A stretch of DNA of 37,901 nucleotides from Phycisphaerales bacterium (GTDB taxonomy: Bacteria > Planctomycetota > Phycisphaerae > Phycisphaerales > UBA1924): the NCBI GenBank assembly GCA_029260535.1, contig JAJDDA010000201.1, forward strand, positions 1 to 37,901, in the 5' to 3' direction. Under the pieces are notes generated by a model that was not told the DNA's origin, searched no databases, and saw only the letters and a list, made by a program, of their open reading frames with translations. Made by a program: the position numbers and the translations under genes. This document shows positions 6,463 to 15,333 of this stretch, in pieces. Each line of letters starts with the position of its first letter. Within the stretch, counting starts at the first letter, position 1.

Positions 6463-8340
6463 TCACGGTGCGCAGTTGGTCCCGAACGCGCCGATGAGGA
6501 TGCCCAGGTCCGCGGTGTCGATGACATCATCCCCATTGAGATCCCCGATGCAGGGCTCGGCACACGGATCGGCGCCTGGTTCGCGAACGGTGACGTGCGC
6601 GCTGCCTAGGGCGCATTGTCCTGTGTTGTCAATGATATTGAACTGGAAGGTCATCTCGCCGGTGAACGCGGCGCCCGGCGTATAAAAGAGCTGCAGCCCA
6701 ACCGCCTGGGCGACGCCTTGCGAGGGCGGGGCGGCAATCGTCAGCGAAACCGGGACGCACGCGGTGCTGGCAATGGCGTAATCCAGTTCGACGAGCATGC
6801 CGGGCTCTGTGATGCCCCTGGCGTGCGCGGTCACGGGCAGCGCTTCATTCGGCAGCCCCGGGAGATCCATTGTCATCGAGCTGATCGTGATGGCGCTGCC
6901 ATCTTCACCCGCGTTGCCTGAGCCGAGCCCGCCCGCGCCTTCGAAACCCGGAGTGATTGTCGCGCCGGCATCGTTGATGACCGCGGCGTTCGATGAATTG
7001 AAGATCGCCCCCGCGGACCAGCCACCAACACCGCCACCGCCGTGGCCACCGGCGCCGCCCACTCCGCCGTTCCCGCCATCGCCTCCGGCGCCGTATACAT
7101 CTGGATTTGGAGAAGAGCTGGCGCCGTTCCCGCCATTGCCTTTGTTTCCGCCGGCGCCGCCTTCGCCACCGTTGCCTCCATCACCACCGTTGCCGGGGAA
7201 GAGCAAGCAATCAGCGGCGATATTGACAGCCCCCGCATTGACGAGAAGAGCGACCGAGGAGCCGCCGGGTTTTCCGCCACTGCCACCGCCGCCGGGTTGT
7301 CCGCCTGCGCCGCCGCCGCCGCCGCCTCGCCCGGTCCCGCAGACAACACAACTACCGAATGGGTCTGCACAGTCCTCGCCGGCGCCAGCGCCACCGCCTC
7401 CGCCACCACCGCCGGCAGTGCCCACATCGCCCGGCAGGCCTGATTGATGGAACCCGGTTCCGCCGGAGCCGTTCGCGCCGCTGGCGCCGTTCACGCCGTC
7501 AGCGCCGTCGCTTCCCGTTTCGGGGTTGCCGTTACTGCATCCAATGCCGTCGTTGCCACCCTGTCCTCCGGGGGCTCCGCCTGATCCAGATTGACCGGAT
7601 AATCCAGAATCTCGAAAACGTCCATTGCCGCCGTGGCCTCCGCCACCGGTTGCGCCAAGGCCTCTCGAGGATCCGGACGCGTTGTTGCCATTATTTCCGT
7701 TGCTTCCGGTAGATCCTGAACCCCCAGCGGTTCCGTTGCCAGCATCGCCCGTGATGACACCCACCGCTTCCAGATCAATTATGGCGCCGGCGCTATCCAC
7801 GTAGAGCCCGACGCTGTGACCCGATGGGGCGTTGTTGCCCAGCGATTCGATTGTGACGAGCTGAATCGTGATGGCGCTTGGATCGCCGGCATACCGCATC
7901 GCAACATTGTTCGATCGGATCGTGGTGATCGATGCGCCGGTACGCGACCAGTCGTTCGAGTCGTACCCGCCAAAGAGATTCACACCGGGGAGCAGGTTCA
8001 CTTCTTCCTCGTACACGCCTCCTGAGATGTACACATCGCGGATCGGTGTCAGGAGCGATGCCGCGAGCGATGCGGCGCTAATCGTGCGCATCGGTGAATC
8101 CATCGTGCCGTTGCTCATGTCGCTGCCCGTCAGCGCAACGAAGATCGGCCCGCACGCCATCCCATCGATGCCGTCACCGTTCGCATCGGTGAACGCGAGG
8201 TCGGGCAGGTCGAGCGACTGGTCCGGCGGGTTGATCGGGTCGCAGCAAACGGGCGCCCCCGCAGGAGCGTGAGCAGCAGCAGCCCCGATCGCGATCGAGC
8301 AGAGGATGGCGGACACGGCGTTCATTCGATGGATCAGCAT
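6463..8340 (-). CDS. Secreted Gly/Asn-rich protein with beta-helix-like start and C-terminal dockerin-like module
   Basis: A 625-residue exported protein. Residues 1-24 form a signal peptide (hydrophobic core then AAAAHA). Residues 60-195 contain FVALTGSDMSNGTMDSPMRT and ISGGVYEEEVNLLPGVNLFG, the style of the DUF1565-like start of right-handed beta-helix proteins. Residues of about 199-480 are low-complexity GG, GN and GGxGG runs resembling mycobacterial PE-PGRS tracts, interrupted by Cys-containing islands. Residues 490-590 look like an Ig/cadherin-type beta domain. The last 30 residues (CIGDLNGDDVIDTADLGILI...) form a single dockerin-like Ca-binding repeat bounded by cysteines, a common tail of planctomycete exported proteins. 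Probably a surface or extracellular matrix protein; ligand unknown. A weak AAAGGGA lies before the ATG. Confidence 0.8.
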   Translation of the reverse strand: MLIHRMNAVSAILCSIAIGAAAAHAPAGAPVCCDPINPPDQSLDLPDLAFTDANGDGIDGMACGPIFVALTGSDMSNGTMDSPMRTISAASLAASLLTPIRDVYISGGVYEEEVNLLPGVNLFGGYDSNDWSRTGASITTIRSNNVAMRYAGDPSAITIQLVTIESLGNNAPSGHSVGLYVDSAGAIIDLEAVGVITGDAGNGTAGGSGSTGSNGNNGNNASGSSRGLGATGGGGHGGNGRFRDSGLSGQSGSGGAPGGQGGNDGIGCSNGNPETGSDGADGVNGASGANGSGGTGFHQSGLPGDVGTAGGGGGGGGAGAGEDCADPFGSCVVCGTGRGGGGGGAGGQPGGGGSGGKPGGSSVALLVNAGAVNIAADCLLFPGNGGDGGNGGEGGAGGNKGNGGNGASSSPNPDVYGAGGDGGNGGVGGAGGHGGGGVGGWSAGAIFNSSNAAVINDAGATITPGFEGAGGLGSGNAGEDGSAITISSMTMDLPGLPNEALPVTAHARGITEPGMLVELDYAIASTACVPVSLTIAAPPSQGVAQAVGLQLFYTPGAAFTGEMTFQFNIIDNTGQCALGSAHVTVREPGADPCAEPCIGDLNGDDVIDTADLGILIGAFGTNCAP

Positions 8341-8463
8341 GGGGTCCCTTTGCCGTGCGGCCTGTAGATTCGGTTCTGAGTAGGTCTGCGTGATTATCGG
8401 GGGAATGCTCTGGTATCACAATCAAAAAACAAGCCCAATCCAGCGGTCACCTGTCCCATAGGG

Positions 8464-8499
8464 AAATAAAAAACCGCCCGGGAATGATCCCGAGCGGTT
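8464..8499 (-). terminator. Intrinsic terminator of glutamate dehydrogenase gene
   Basis: A minus-strand hairpin of 12 bp (one G-T pair; arms 8472-8483 and 8488-8499, 4-nt loop) is followed by TTTTTTATTT. It starts 27 nt after the gdhA stop codon. Confidence 0.88.
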
Positions 8500-8525
8500 C
8501 TTTGGTTCAGAAGTTGTTGGGCTGC

Positions 8526-9917
8526 TTACGGGAAGATGCCGCGCATCGTGTAGACCTTGCCGATCTGATCGAGGGCCGCGATGTAGGCGGCGGTGCGGAG
8601 GTCGACCTCGTAGCGCTGCTTGGCGACCTGCGTGCGCCGTGCGGCCATCACCATGTGGCGGTTGAGGTCGACGTCAACCTTGTCGACGTCCCAGTAGACG
8701 CTCGATTTGTTCTGGACCCACTCGAAGTAGGAGACGGTCACACCACCGGAGTTGCAGAGGATCGCGGGGAGGATCTCGATGCCGCGCTCGAGGAGCGTGC
8801 GCTCGCCGGCGGGGGTCGTCGGGGCGTTGGCGCCCTCGGCGATGACCTTGGCGTCGATCCACGCTGCGTTCTCGGGGGTGATCATCTGCTCGAGCGCCGC
8901 GGGGATGAGCAGATCGACGGTCGTGCGGTAGAACTCCTCGACGGAGATCGCCTGGGCGCCCTCGTCGGTGTGCTTGCCGGTTTTGGTCGCGCCACCGGCT
9001 TCGCCGAACCCTGCGACACCGCCGGTCTCGGCGACGTGCATCGCGAGGACCTCGCAGTTGAGGCCCTCGTCGTTGCGGATAGCGCCGGTGTGGTCCATGA
9101 CCGCGATGACATTCGCGCCGAGCGCCTGGATGAGCCGGCCCGACCAGGAGCCGACGTTGCCGAAGCCCATGATGCTGACCTTGAGGCCCTTCAACGGCAT
9201 GCCCATATCGGGGAGGATCTCGGAGACGACGTCAACGACGCCCTGACCGGTGGCCTTTTCGCGACCGAGCGAGCCGCCCATATCGACGGGCTTGCCGGTG
9301 ACGACACCCAGCGCGTTGTTGCGCGAGGAGGAGCCGGCCATATTCTGGTAGGTGTCGGCGAACCACGCCATGACCTGCGCGTTGGTGCCGACGTCGGGCG
9401 CGGGGATGTCAACCTCCGGTCCGATGTGGCGGCTGATCGCGGCCATGAAGCGGCGGCTGACGCGCATCAGCTCGTCGTTGTCGAGCGTGCGCGGGTCGCA
9501 CTTGACGCCGCCCTTGCCGCCGCCGAAGGGCACGCGAGCGAGCGAGCACTTCATGGTCATGAGCAGCGCGAGCGCCTTGACATCATCGAGCGAGACGTCG
9601 TTGTGGAAGCGGATGCCGCCCTTGTAGGGGCCCAGCGCGTTGTTGTGCTGGACGCGGTATCCCTTGAAGAGCCTGAACTTCCCGTCGTTCATGCGAACCG
9701 GGAAGTGCACCATGATCTCGTTCTTGGGCTGCGCCAGGATAATCTTGAGATGGTGGGGCAGCTCAAGAATCTCGGCCGCGGTGAGGACCGCGTCGATCGT
9801 CTGGAGGTACAGGTTGTTGGGATCCTGCTTCATCCCGAGCTCATCAAAGATGCTCGCGGAACGGAAGGCGGACGTGCTCGCGCCTTGGGAGGGCGCCTCG
9901 ATTGTTGCTTTGGTCAT
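8526..9917 (-). CDS. gdhA: Glutamate dehydrogenase (Glu/Leu/Phe/Val family)
   Basis: Interconverts glutamate and 2-oxoglutarate plus ammonia. The protein is 463 residues, in the range of hexameric NAD(P)-GDH. Substrate-side residues are visible: K99 in GPYKGGIRF, K123 in MTMKCSLA, the catalytic lysine K135 in PFGGGKGGVK and D175 in PAPDVGTN. The dinucleotide-binding loop is GFGNVG at 251-256, followed by VIAVMDHTGA, with aspartate at the end of the second strand. ATG at 9917 is preferred to GTG at 9926. The gene is monocistronic, with a strong terminator after it. The cofactor (NAD or NADP) cannot be decided by eye. Confidence 0.95.
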   Translation of the reverse strand: MTKATIEAPSQGASTSAFRSASIFDELGMKQDPNNLYLQTIDAVLTAAEILELPHHLKIILAQPKNEIMVHFPVRMNDGKFRLFKGYRVQHNNALGPYKGGIRFHNDVSLDDVKALALLMTMKCSLARVPFGGGKGGVKCDPRTLDNDELMRVSRRFMAAISRHIGPEVDIPAPDVGTNAQVMAWFADTYQNMAGSSSRNNALGVVTGKPVDMGGSLGREKATGQGVVDVVSEILPDMGMPLKGLKVSIMGFGNVGSWSGRLIQALGANVIAVMDHTGAIRNDEGLNCEVLAMHVAETGGVAGFGEAGGATKTGKHTDEGAQAISVEEFYRTTVDLLIPAALEQMITPENAAWIDAKVIAEGANAPTTPAGERTLLERGIEILPAILCNSGGVTVSYFEWVQNKSSVYWDVDKVDVDLNRHMVMAARRTQVAKQRYEVDLRTAAYIAALDQIGKVYTMRGIFP

Positions 9918-10170
9918 GGCTCGCACGCTCGGTTTTATGAAGCGCTCAGTTGTGGCGGGCGGGACTCGAATCCTCCGAGAGCCGTACGCCGCGGAAAAAA
10001 CTGCAGTGAATTTTCAGAGCAAATCAGCCGCATCTCCTTGCGGACAATTCGCTCCGATGCGGGGCGATGATAAGCCTCTTCGGGCAGAAAACCATGCTGA
10101 ATCATTGAAAAATCGCACTTCTCTCGCACCCGGCTCCCGGCCCTCGGGCGAGGTCCGGCTCCCGGTCGGC

Positions 10171-10857
10171 TCACCGCGGGAGTTTCTCGATGTCGTTGTC
10201 GAAACCGGCGAGGATCAGGGTGTCGTCCGGACCCACCACGCTGTCCGGCTGGGGGAGATCGACGACCCGCTCGTCGTAGTTCTCCGCCCCGGTGGCGGTG
10301 GAGGAGGCGACCCGGCGCTTGATCGCCACGATCGTGACCTTGTGCTTGTTCCGGAGGTCGAGATCGGCGAGTTTCTTCCCACGCCACGGCTCGGGGGTGG
10401 GGAGTTGAGCCAGCGCGTACCCGTTGCCGAGCTCGACATGGTCAATGATGAAGGGCATCAGGAGCTTGTGGCTCCAGCGATCGGCGGATTCATCCTCGGG
10501 GCTGACGATCGAGTCGGCTCCGATCCGCTGGAGGATCCTCGCCTGCATCGGGTTGCCCGCCCTGGCGATCACCCGCTTGACGCGGAGCGATTTCAGTAGG
10601 GCGGTGGTCATGGCGGTCGCCTCGAAATTGCGCCCCATGCCCACGATGGCGGTGTCCACCTGGTCGATGCCCTGGAGTTTGAGGGCGGCCTCATCGGTGG
10701 CGTCCATCGCGATCGCGAGGGTGACCTGGTCGCGGAGTTCCTCGACGACCTCCCGGCTCTTGTCGATGCCGATCACCTCGACGCCGGCGCGTGCCAGCGA
10801 GGTCGCCAACCGGGCGCCGAAACGCCCCAATCCGATCACAGTGAATCGTTCAACCAT
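10171..10857 (-). CDS. ktrA: Ktr/Trk potassium uptake regulatory subunit (RCK/TrkA-type)
   Basis: The cytoplasmic gating subunit of a K+ uptake system. It has 228 residues with a single RCK_N plus RCK_C arrangement, so it is KtrA-like rather than the duplicated TrkA. The nucleotide-binding loop is VIGLGRFGARL (residues 7-17) and D32 in GIDKS ends beta-2. The RCK_C part covers about 140-228. The open frame extends far upstream, but that extension is Arg-rich shadow sequence. The real start is ATG at 10857, where homology begins and TACCCT lies 9 nt upstream. It follows the membrane subunit gene with an 86-nt gap. Confidence 0.93.
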   Translation of the reverse strand: MVERFTVIGLGRFGARLATSLARAGVEVIGIDKSREVVEELRDQVTLAIAMDATDEAALKLQGIDQVDTAIVGMGRNFEATAMTTALLKSLRVKRVIARAGNPMQARILQRIGADSIVSPEDESADRWSHKLLMPFIIDHVELGNGYALAQLPTPEPWRGKKLADLDLRNKHKVTIVAIKRRVASSTATGAENYDERVVDLPQPDSVVGPDDTLILAGFDNDIEKLPR

Positions 10858-10866
10858 CGGTGTATC

Positions 10867-10872
10867 AGGGTA
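10867..10872 (-). promoter_or_regulatory. Candidate -10 (TACCCT) for ktrA
   Basis: TACCCT, 9 nt, then ATG of ktrA. It sits in the gap after ktrB, so ktrA may have its own transcript in addition to read-through. Confidence 0.3.
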
Positions 10873-10943
10873 GCCGTTTGTCGCAGACTGTGCCGCGGTG
10901 GGACGGGTTGGAATCCCGCTCCGCTCCGAGGGAGTAGATAAAT

Positions 10944-12704
10944 TTAGTAGATCACCACATCGCCGGTGGGGTACGAATACTGGGCCCGAAGCGCTGGCCG
11001 CACGCTGAAGAGCGCGGCGAAGATCGCGAGCGCCCCGACGCGGCCGATGAACATCGTGACCATGATCGTGATCCGTCCCGCCGGGCTCAATTCGCTCGTG
11101 ATGCCCATCGACAGCCCCGTCGTCCCGAAGGCAGAAACCGCCTCGAAGAGGATCGGCCCCATCTGGCCTCCCTGCACGGCGTGCTCGGTGACGGCGAGCA
11201 CGCCGGCGGAAATCATTGCGATGCCCAGACACAGCGCCAGGATCGTCGCGCACTTGCGCACGATCTCATCGGGAATCCGTCGTCCCCACACCTCGGTCTC
11301 GCCCCGGCCGTGGAGCGTGGACCACACGGTCATCGCCAGGACCGCGAAGACCATAACCTTCACGCCGCCGGCGACCGATCCCGGCGAGCCGCCGATGAAC
11401 ATCAGGAATATCAGCGACAGCTGCGCCAGCAGCCCCATGTCATTCGGAGACACGGTGTTGAACCCCGTTGTCCGCTGGAAAGTCATGACGTGTGCATCGA
11501 GCGCCGCAACCGAAATCGGCACGCCCTCAAGCACGGTCTCCGAGAGCAGAATCGTTCCGTATCCGAATAGGTACAGGCACGCGGTGGTGGTCAGGATGAC
11601 CTTGGTGTTCACGTTGAGCCGGATGAGATGCCGACCCTGCGCCCAGCGGCCCCGGATCCTGGCCCAGGCGACGCGCGCCATGTTGTCGAGCACCGGGAAG
11701 CCGATGCTACCGCAGAGAATCAGCGCCGGGAGGATGGTGTGGACCGTCCAGTGGGTGCGCAACCCCTCGTAACTGTTGGCCGTCGTCGAGAACCCGGCGT
11801 TGCAGAACGACGAGACGGCAAAGAACACGCAGTGGTAGATCCGATCTCCGGTCGACGCGATATCCGGGGCGCCCAGCCACGTCTCAGGCCAGGAAAAATA
11901 CATTGCGACCGCTCCGAGCAGTTCGAGCCCGTGCGTGATGACCACGATGAAGACCACCAGCCGCCCCAGGGAATACTGCCCCGCCCATCCCAGTTCGGTG
12001 GGCTCGCCCAGTGTCTGCGTCGCGCGCACACCAAACGACGAACCGAGCAGCGTGGCGACAACGGCGCCGAAGACCAGGATCCCCAGCGCGCCGAATTGGA
12101 TCCAGATGAGAATGATGACCTGCCCGAAGCGGGTGAATCCCTCGCCGGTTGGGCGGACGGTCAGCCCGGTCTGGCTGATCGCGCTCGTGATGGTAAACGA
12201 GGCGTCGAGCAGGTTGATCGGCTGATCCTCGGGGGTCGAAGCGGGGAGCATCAGCCCCGCCGTCCCCACCACGATCAACGCGAGAAACGATCCGACGAAG
12301 ATGAACCCCGGCGGGAGTTTCTTGTTGCTCACCACAACCAAGTACACACGCAGGGAGGTCACGATCATCAGCGCCGCCGTTGCCAGCGCCAACCCGAACC
12401 ACGACCACGACAGCCCCACGGCGATGACCACCAGCCCCACTTCGGCCGAGTGCGATATCAGAAACCGCCGCTGGGCCTCGCGACCGCCCGAACGCCGCAT
12501 CGAGATGACCATCGGGATCACGAACACGGCTACGGCGACGATCTGGAGAACATGGAGCAGCCCCTGGTTCAGGACCGGCTCACGCCAGCCGAAATGCAGC
12601 AGGGTTGGAACAAAGGCCAGCGTCGCCATAATCTCGCGGGCCAGCAGGATCCGCGGCGCATCACCGGCTTCCTCGCGGACCTTGAGTGTTCGGCGGTTGC
12701 TCAT
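10944..12704 (-). CDS. ktrB: Ktr/Trk-type potassium transporter membrane subunit
   Basis: A K+-translocating subunit of the TrkH/KtrB superfamily with four degenerate M1-P-M2 pore repeats. Selectivity-filter segments with conserved glycines are SAISQTGLTV, SSFCNAGFST, FQRTTGFNTV and SAFGTTGLSM. The conserved GGSPGSVAGGVK segment precedes the fourth repeat. At 586 residues it is longer than typical KtrB (about 450): residues 1-125 carry roughly four extra hydrophobic helices before the first pore repeat. The partner RCK gene lies immediately downstream, so the two form one system. TACGCT lies 8 nt before the ATG. Confidence 0.93.
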   Translation of the reverse strand: MSNRRTLKVREEAGDAPRILLAREIMATLAFVPTLLHFGWREPVLNQGLLHVLQIVAVAVFVIPMVISMRRSGGREAQRRFLISHSAEVGLVVIAVGLSWSWFGLALATAALMIVTSLRVYLVVVSNKKLPPGFIFVGSFLALIVVGTAGLMLPASTPEDQPINLLDASFTITSAISQTGLTVRPTGEGFTRFGQVIILIWIQFGALGILVFGAVVATLLGSSFGVRATQTLGEPTELGWAGQYSLGRLVVFIVVITHGLELLGAVAMYFSWPETWLGAPDIASTGDRIYHCVFFAVSSFCNAGFSTTANSYEGLRTHWTVHTILPALILCGSIGFPVLDNMARVAWARIRGRWAQGRHLIRLNVNTKVILTTTACLYLFGYGTILLSETVLEGVPISVAALDAHVMTFQRTTGFNTVSPNDMGLLAQLSLIFLMFIGGSPGSVAGGVKVMVFAVLAMTVWSTLHGRGETEVWGRRIPDEIVRKCATILALCLGIAMISAGVLAVTEHAVQGGQMGPILFEAVSAFGTTGLSMGITSELSPAGRITIMVTMFIGRVGALAIFAALFSVRPALRAQYSYPTGDVVIY

Positions 12705-12712
12705 ACGCGGTC

Positions 12713-12718
12713 AGCGTA
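12713..12718 (-). promoter_or_regulatory. Candidate -10 (TACGCT) for ktrB
   Basis: TACGCT, 8 nt, then ATG at 12704 on the minus strand. No Shine-Dalgarno. Confidence 0.4.
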
Positions 12719-12732
12719 CCGAAGTCGGGAGG

Positions 12733-14367
12733 TCATCGGTTGGAAACCGCCCCGGCGCCGGCTCCTGTGCGCACCGATTCCCGGAGCAGCCGGGTCGTGG
12801 CGCCGAGCATCCGGACGACCGCGATCCGCGACATCCCGAGCGAATCAGCGATCTCGCTCGGCGTCATCGGGGGTCGATCCGTCAGCCCATGCAGTAGGGT
12901 GATCGCCGCTCTATTCGGTTCAGGCAGGGTCGGCGCCGCCCCGGCGAATCCTGGCGGGAGGCCGAGCCATCTGCACCAGGGGGCGACGCGGCACGTCCAA
13001 TCGGTCAGGCGGGCTTGCGGGGTTTCGCCCGAGCCGCCCCTGGGATCGGGGCGGTCGCGGATCGCCCGCTCGATCGGCGCGAGCGCCTTGTTGATCGCAA
13101 GCCCCGCCGAGGCCGCCAGCCGCCCGCCTCGCGAGGGGTCGAAGTTGGCAGCAGCGCCGATGAGGGCGTCGATCGAGGCATCGTGCGCCAGGACCGCGTG
13201 CGAGGGCGCTAGCGCGGCAAGCGGCGCCCCCAGCCGACCTTCGATCGTGAGCAGCGCCAGTTCGAGTTCCGAACCGACCAACGCAGCGCGGAGGATCGCG
13301 GCATACCGCAGGTCCGCCTCGGCGCGGTCGAGCGCCGCAGCGCTGGGGCCGGACCGCCTTGTTGATCTCGCGATTGCTCCTGCGTTCACAAGCAGCGACC
13401 GGTGCAGGGTCGCGAGTTCCCGTTCAGTCTTCGCGTCGGGCTTCCCGGATTCGTTCGCTGCTTTGATGAATTCACCGATTGTACCCGGCGCCATGAATCT
13501 CGATGACGAATCAGACGGTGGGTTGATCACGATCACGTCGCCGGTCGGCAGCCTCCACCGCTTGAGCCTGCTGAGCCGGCGCTGGTTGACGATCAGCCGG
13601 ATCGCGGCGGGTGTCCGTTCGTACCGATCGGCGAGGACCGAAACGGGGATCGACCGTTGCGCCGCGCGGTCGATGATCCGCCGATCGCGAGGGGGGAGCG
13701 CGCCAGGGATTGCCGGCTCATCTTTCGCGGTGCGTCGGAGCAGTTGCCGCATGGTCTCTCGGCCTCGCCCGGTCCGCCTGGCGAGGCGCTGGGCGGTGTC
13801 GTTCATCGACCACCCGAACCGCCGCATGGCGCGCGCGCCGATCGTGGCGATGCGATCGGATTCGGCGTCATCGATCCGATCAAACGCGCCCGCAGCGCGG
13901 ACGGCCTCGGTGTTGTACTTCTCGTAACTCTCGATTGCGCTCAGCGTGAACGCGAGCCGCACGTTGCCCTCGTCATCGCGGTAGCGCTGCGCGATGAGCC
14001 CTCGACGCCTGGCGCGTTCGATGGTTTTTTTGCTGACATCCCAGCGTTCGAGCAGCGCATCAATCCCCAGGAACGGCGGGAGGTCGCTCACGGTGATCTC
14101 CGCACGATCGCTGATGCGCTCGACAAACGCGGACAGGTCCCCCCGGAGCGCCTCACCAATAATGAGCGTCGGCTCGTCCATCTCCGGTCGGTACCCGGTG
14201 ATGCGGAAGACGACCCAATCTTCCGGATAGGTTCGATCTGGATCGATCTCGCCGGCGAGCGCCGTCGCGGACAGGAGCTGCGCCGCGATGCGTTTCTTCG
14301 GCGCAAAGCGGAGCTGCTGCGCCAGGCCGGCCAGCGCACCGATGCGCAGTTTGCTCAGGCGGGGCAT
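12733..14367 (-). CDS. Divergent sigma-70-like / helix-turn-helix regulatory protein
   Basis: A 544-residue protein with several DNA-binding-like parts. Residues 95-140 look like an excisionase/MerR-type winged helix (LLERWDVSKKTIERARRRG). Residues 175-265 contain further HTH-like helices. Residues 320-435 resemble sigma-70 region 2, with FDPSRGGRLAASAGLAINKA (409-428) aligning to the FDPSRG-F-STYA-WWIRQA pattern; the aromatic residues used for promoter melting are missing. Residues 484-532 resemble region 4 (MTPSEIADSLGMSRIAVVRM in place of the usual LTLEEIGxxLGLTRERVRQI). It may be a degenerate sigma factor or a transcription factor derived from one. ATG at 14367 overlaps the end of mqnA by 13 nt, suggesting translational coupling. 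An in-frame start at 14403 lies deeper in mqnA and is less likely. Confidence 0.65.
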   Translation of the reverse strand: MPRLSKLRIGALAGLAQQLRFAPKKRIAAQLLSATALAGEIDPDRTYPEDWVVFRITGYRPEMDEPTLIIGEALRGDLSAFVERISDRAEITVSDLPPFLGIDALLERWDVSKKTIERARRRGLIAQRYRDDEGNVRLAFTLSAIESYEKYNTEAVRAAGAFDRIDDAESDRIATIGARAMRRFGWSMNDTAQRLARRTGRGRETMRQLLRRTAKDEPAIPGALPPRDRRIIDRAAQRSIPVSVLADRYERTPAAIRLIVNQRRLSRLKRWRLPTGDVIVINPPSDSSSRFMAPGTIGEFIKAANESGKPDAKTERELATLHRSLLVNAGAIARSTRRSGPSAAALDRAEADLRYAAILRAALVGSELELALLTIEGRLGAPLAALAPSHAVLAHDASIDALIGAAANFDPSRGGRLAASAGLAINKALAPIERAIRDRPDPRGGSGETPQARLTDWTCRVAPWCRWLGLPPGFAGAAPTLPEPNRAAITLLHGLTDRPPMTPSEIADSLGMSRIAVVRMLGATTRLLRESVRTGAGAGAVSNR

Positions 14368-15260
14368 GGCGCTGCGCCGGAGCGTTGCTCGGCATCGGCC
14401 CACTCGACTGTACGGCGCTCATCAAAGAGCCCGAGTTCGTGCGCCATGGAATAAAACAACTCGATCGCCTCGCGGTGCGTATCGCCCGGCTCGAAGCAGA
14501 GCAGTTCGCCAAGGTATTTCCGGGCGAGGTCCGTCGGCCATCCCAAACCCGGCGCCTGCGTGTCGACGACCCAGTCGGCGCGCATCGCGTTGTGCCGGCG
14601 CTGGTGGTCCAGCGCCATCTGCGCCAATCGCACCGGCTCGGATTCAAGATGGTCCGTTCGGCACATCCACGCGGCGTACACGAAGGGCAACCCGGTCAAC
14701 TCGCGCCACGCCTCGCCCAGATCGAGCTGGTGCGGGTACCGCACCGCCGGGGCGCTCTCGGTGACGACCTTGTCGCCGATGAGCAGCACCGAGTCCGGCC
14801 ACTCCATCGCCTGTGCGCCGCCCGGTTCTTCGGGGTGCGCCATGCGCTCGCGTGCGTTGAAACCGACAATCTCGGCGTCGATGCCGTGGAGTTTATTGAG
14901 CAAAATGCGGAGGAGCGCCACGGAGGTTCTGCTGTCGGTGTCCGCCCAGACCTTCGTGATGGTTTCGATGGGGTGCACAGAAAAGAGCCGGACGGTGAGC
15001 GTCTCGCCCTCGGACCCGATCATGCCGCAAGGCAGGAGGGTGACGTTGTGCTGCGAGCATTGGGCATCAAAGACCGGCGCGAGCACGACATCGACCGCAT
15101 CGGAATCGAGCATCCCGAGCAGCAGCGAGGGCGCCGCAAGGGTGAGATCGATATCGCCGCAGCCTTCGAGCCCGGCGATCATCGGCCGGGTGTTGAGGTA
15201 GCGGACCGCGCCGATCCGTGCGATGGAGGCCGAGGGTTTGTGTTCAACAATGGTGGGCAT
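14355..15260 (-). CDS. mqnA: Chorismate dehydratase (futalosine menaquinone pathway)
   Basis: MqnA removes water from chorismate to give 3-[(1-carboxyvinyl)oxy]benzoate, the first step of the futalosine route to menaquinone. The protein is 301 residues with a periplasmic-binding-protein-like fold. Landmarks are the N-terminal IGAVRYLNTRPMIAGL, DVVLAPVFDAQC, LLIGDKVV and LGEAWRELTGLPFVYAAW, all typical of the family. ATG at 15260 is preferred because homology starts there and TACGAT lies 6 nt upstream. The longer frame to 15353 would overlap the divergent NeuD-like gene. No other mqn gene is nearby; the next gene, overlapping by 13 nt, is the sigma-like protein. Confidence 0.93.
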   Translation of the reverse strand: MPTIVEHKPSASIARIGAVRYLNTRPMIAGLEGCGDIDLTLAAPSLLLGMLDSDAVDVVLAPVFDAQCSQHNVTLLPCGMIGSEGETLTVRLFSVHPIETITKVWADTDSRTSVALLRILLNKLHGIDAEIVGFNARERMAHPEEPGGAQAMEWPDSVLLIGDKVVTESAPAVRYPHQLDLGEAWRELTGLPFVYAAWMCRTDHLESEPVRLAQMALDHQRRHNAMRADWVVDTQAPGLGWPTDLARKYLGELLCFEPGDTHREAIELFYSMAHELGLFDERRTVEWADAEQRSGAAPCPA

Positions 15261-15266
15261 CGGGTG

Positions 15267-15272
15267 ATCGTA
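15267..15272 (-). promoter_or_regulatory. Candidate -10 (TACGAT) for mqnA
   Basis: TACGAT, 6 nt (CACCCG), then ATG at 15260 on the minus strand. Confidence 0.4.
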
Positions 15273-15333
15273 GTGCTTCACGCTGGACGCGACGACCAAG
15301 GTCGCGGATGATGCCCCAGGAGCCTTATCTGTG

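Noticed and set aside
6797-7447. Pro-rich plus-strand open frame opposite the glycine tract
   Set aside because: Pro codons (CCN) are simply the complement of Gly codons (GGN) in the real minus-strand gene.
9950-9990. tRNA 3'-end-like sequence (minus strand GGATTCGAGTCCCGCCCGCC)
   Set aside because: The bases around the TTCGAGT loop do not form a T-stem, and no anticodon or acceptor partner lies upstream, so it is neither a tRNA nor a convincing att remnant.
10858-11253. N-terminal extension of the ktrA reading frame
   Set aside because: The extra residues are Arg/His-rich out-of-frame sequence overlapping ktrB; homology and a -10 motif place the start at 10857.
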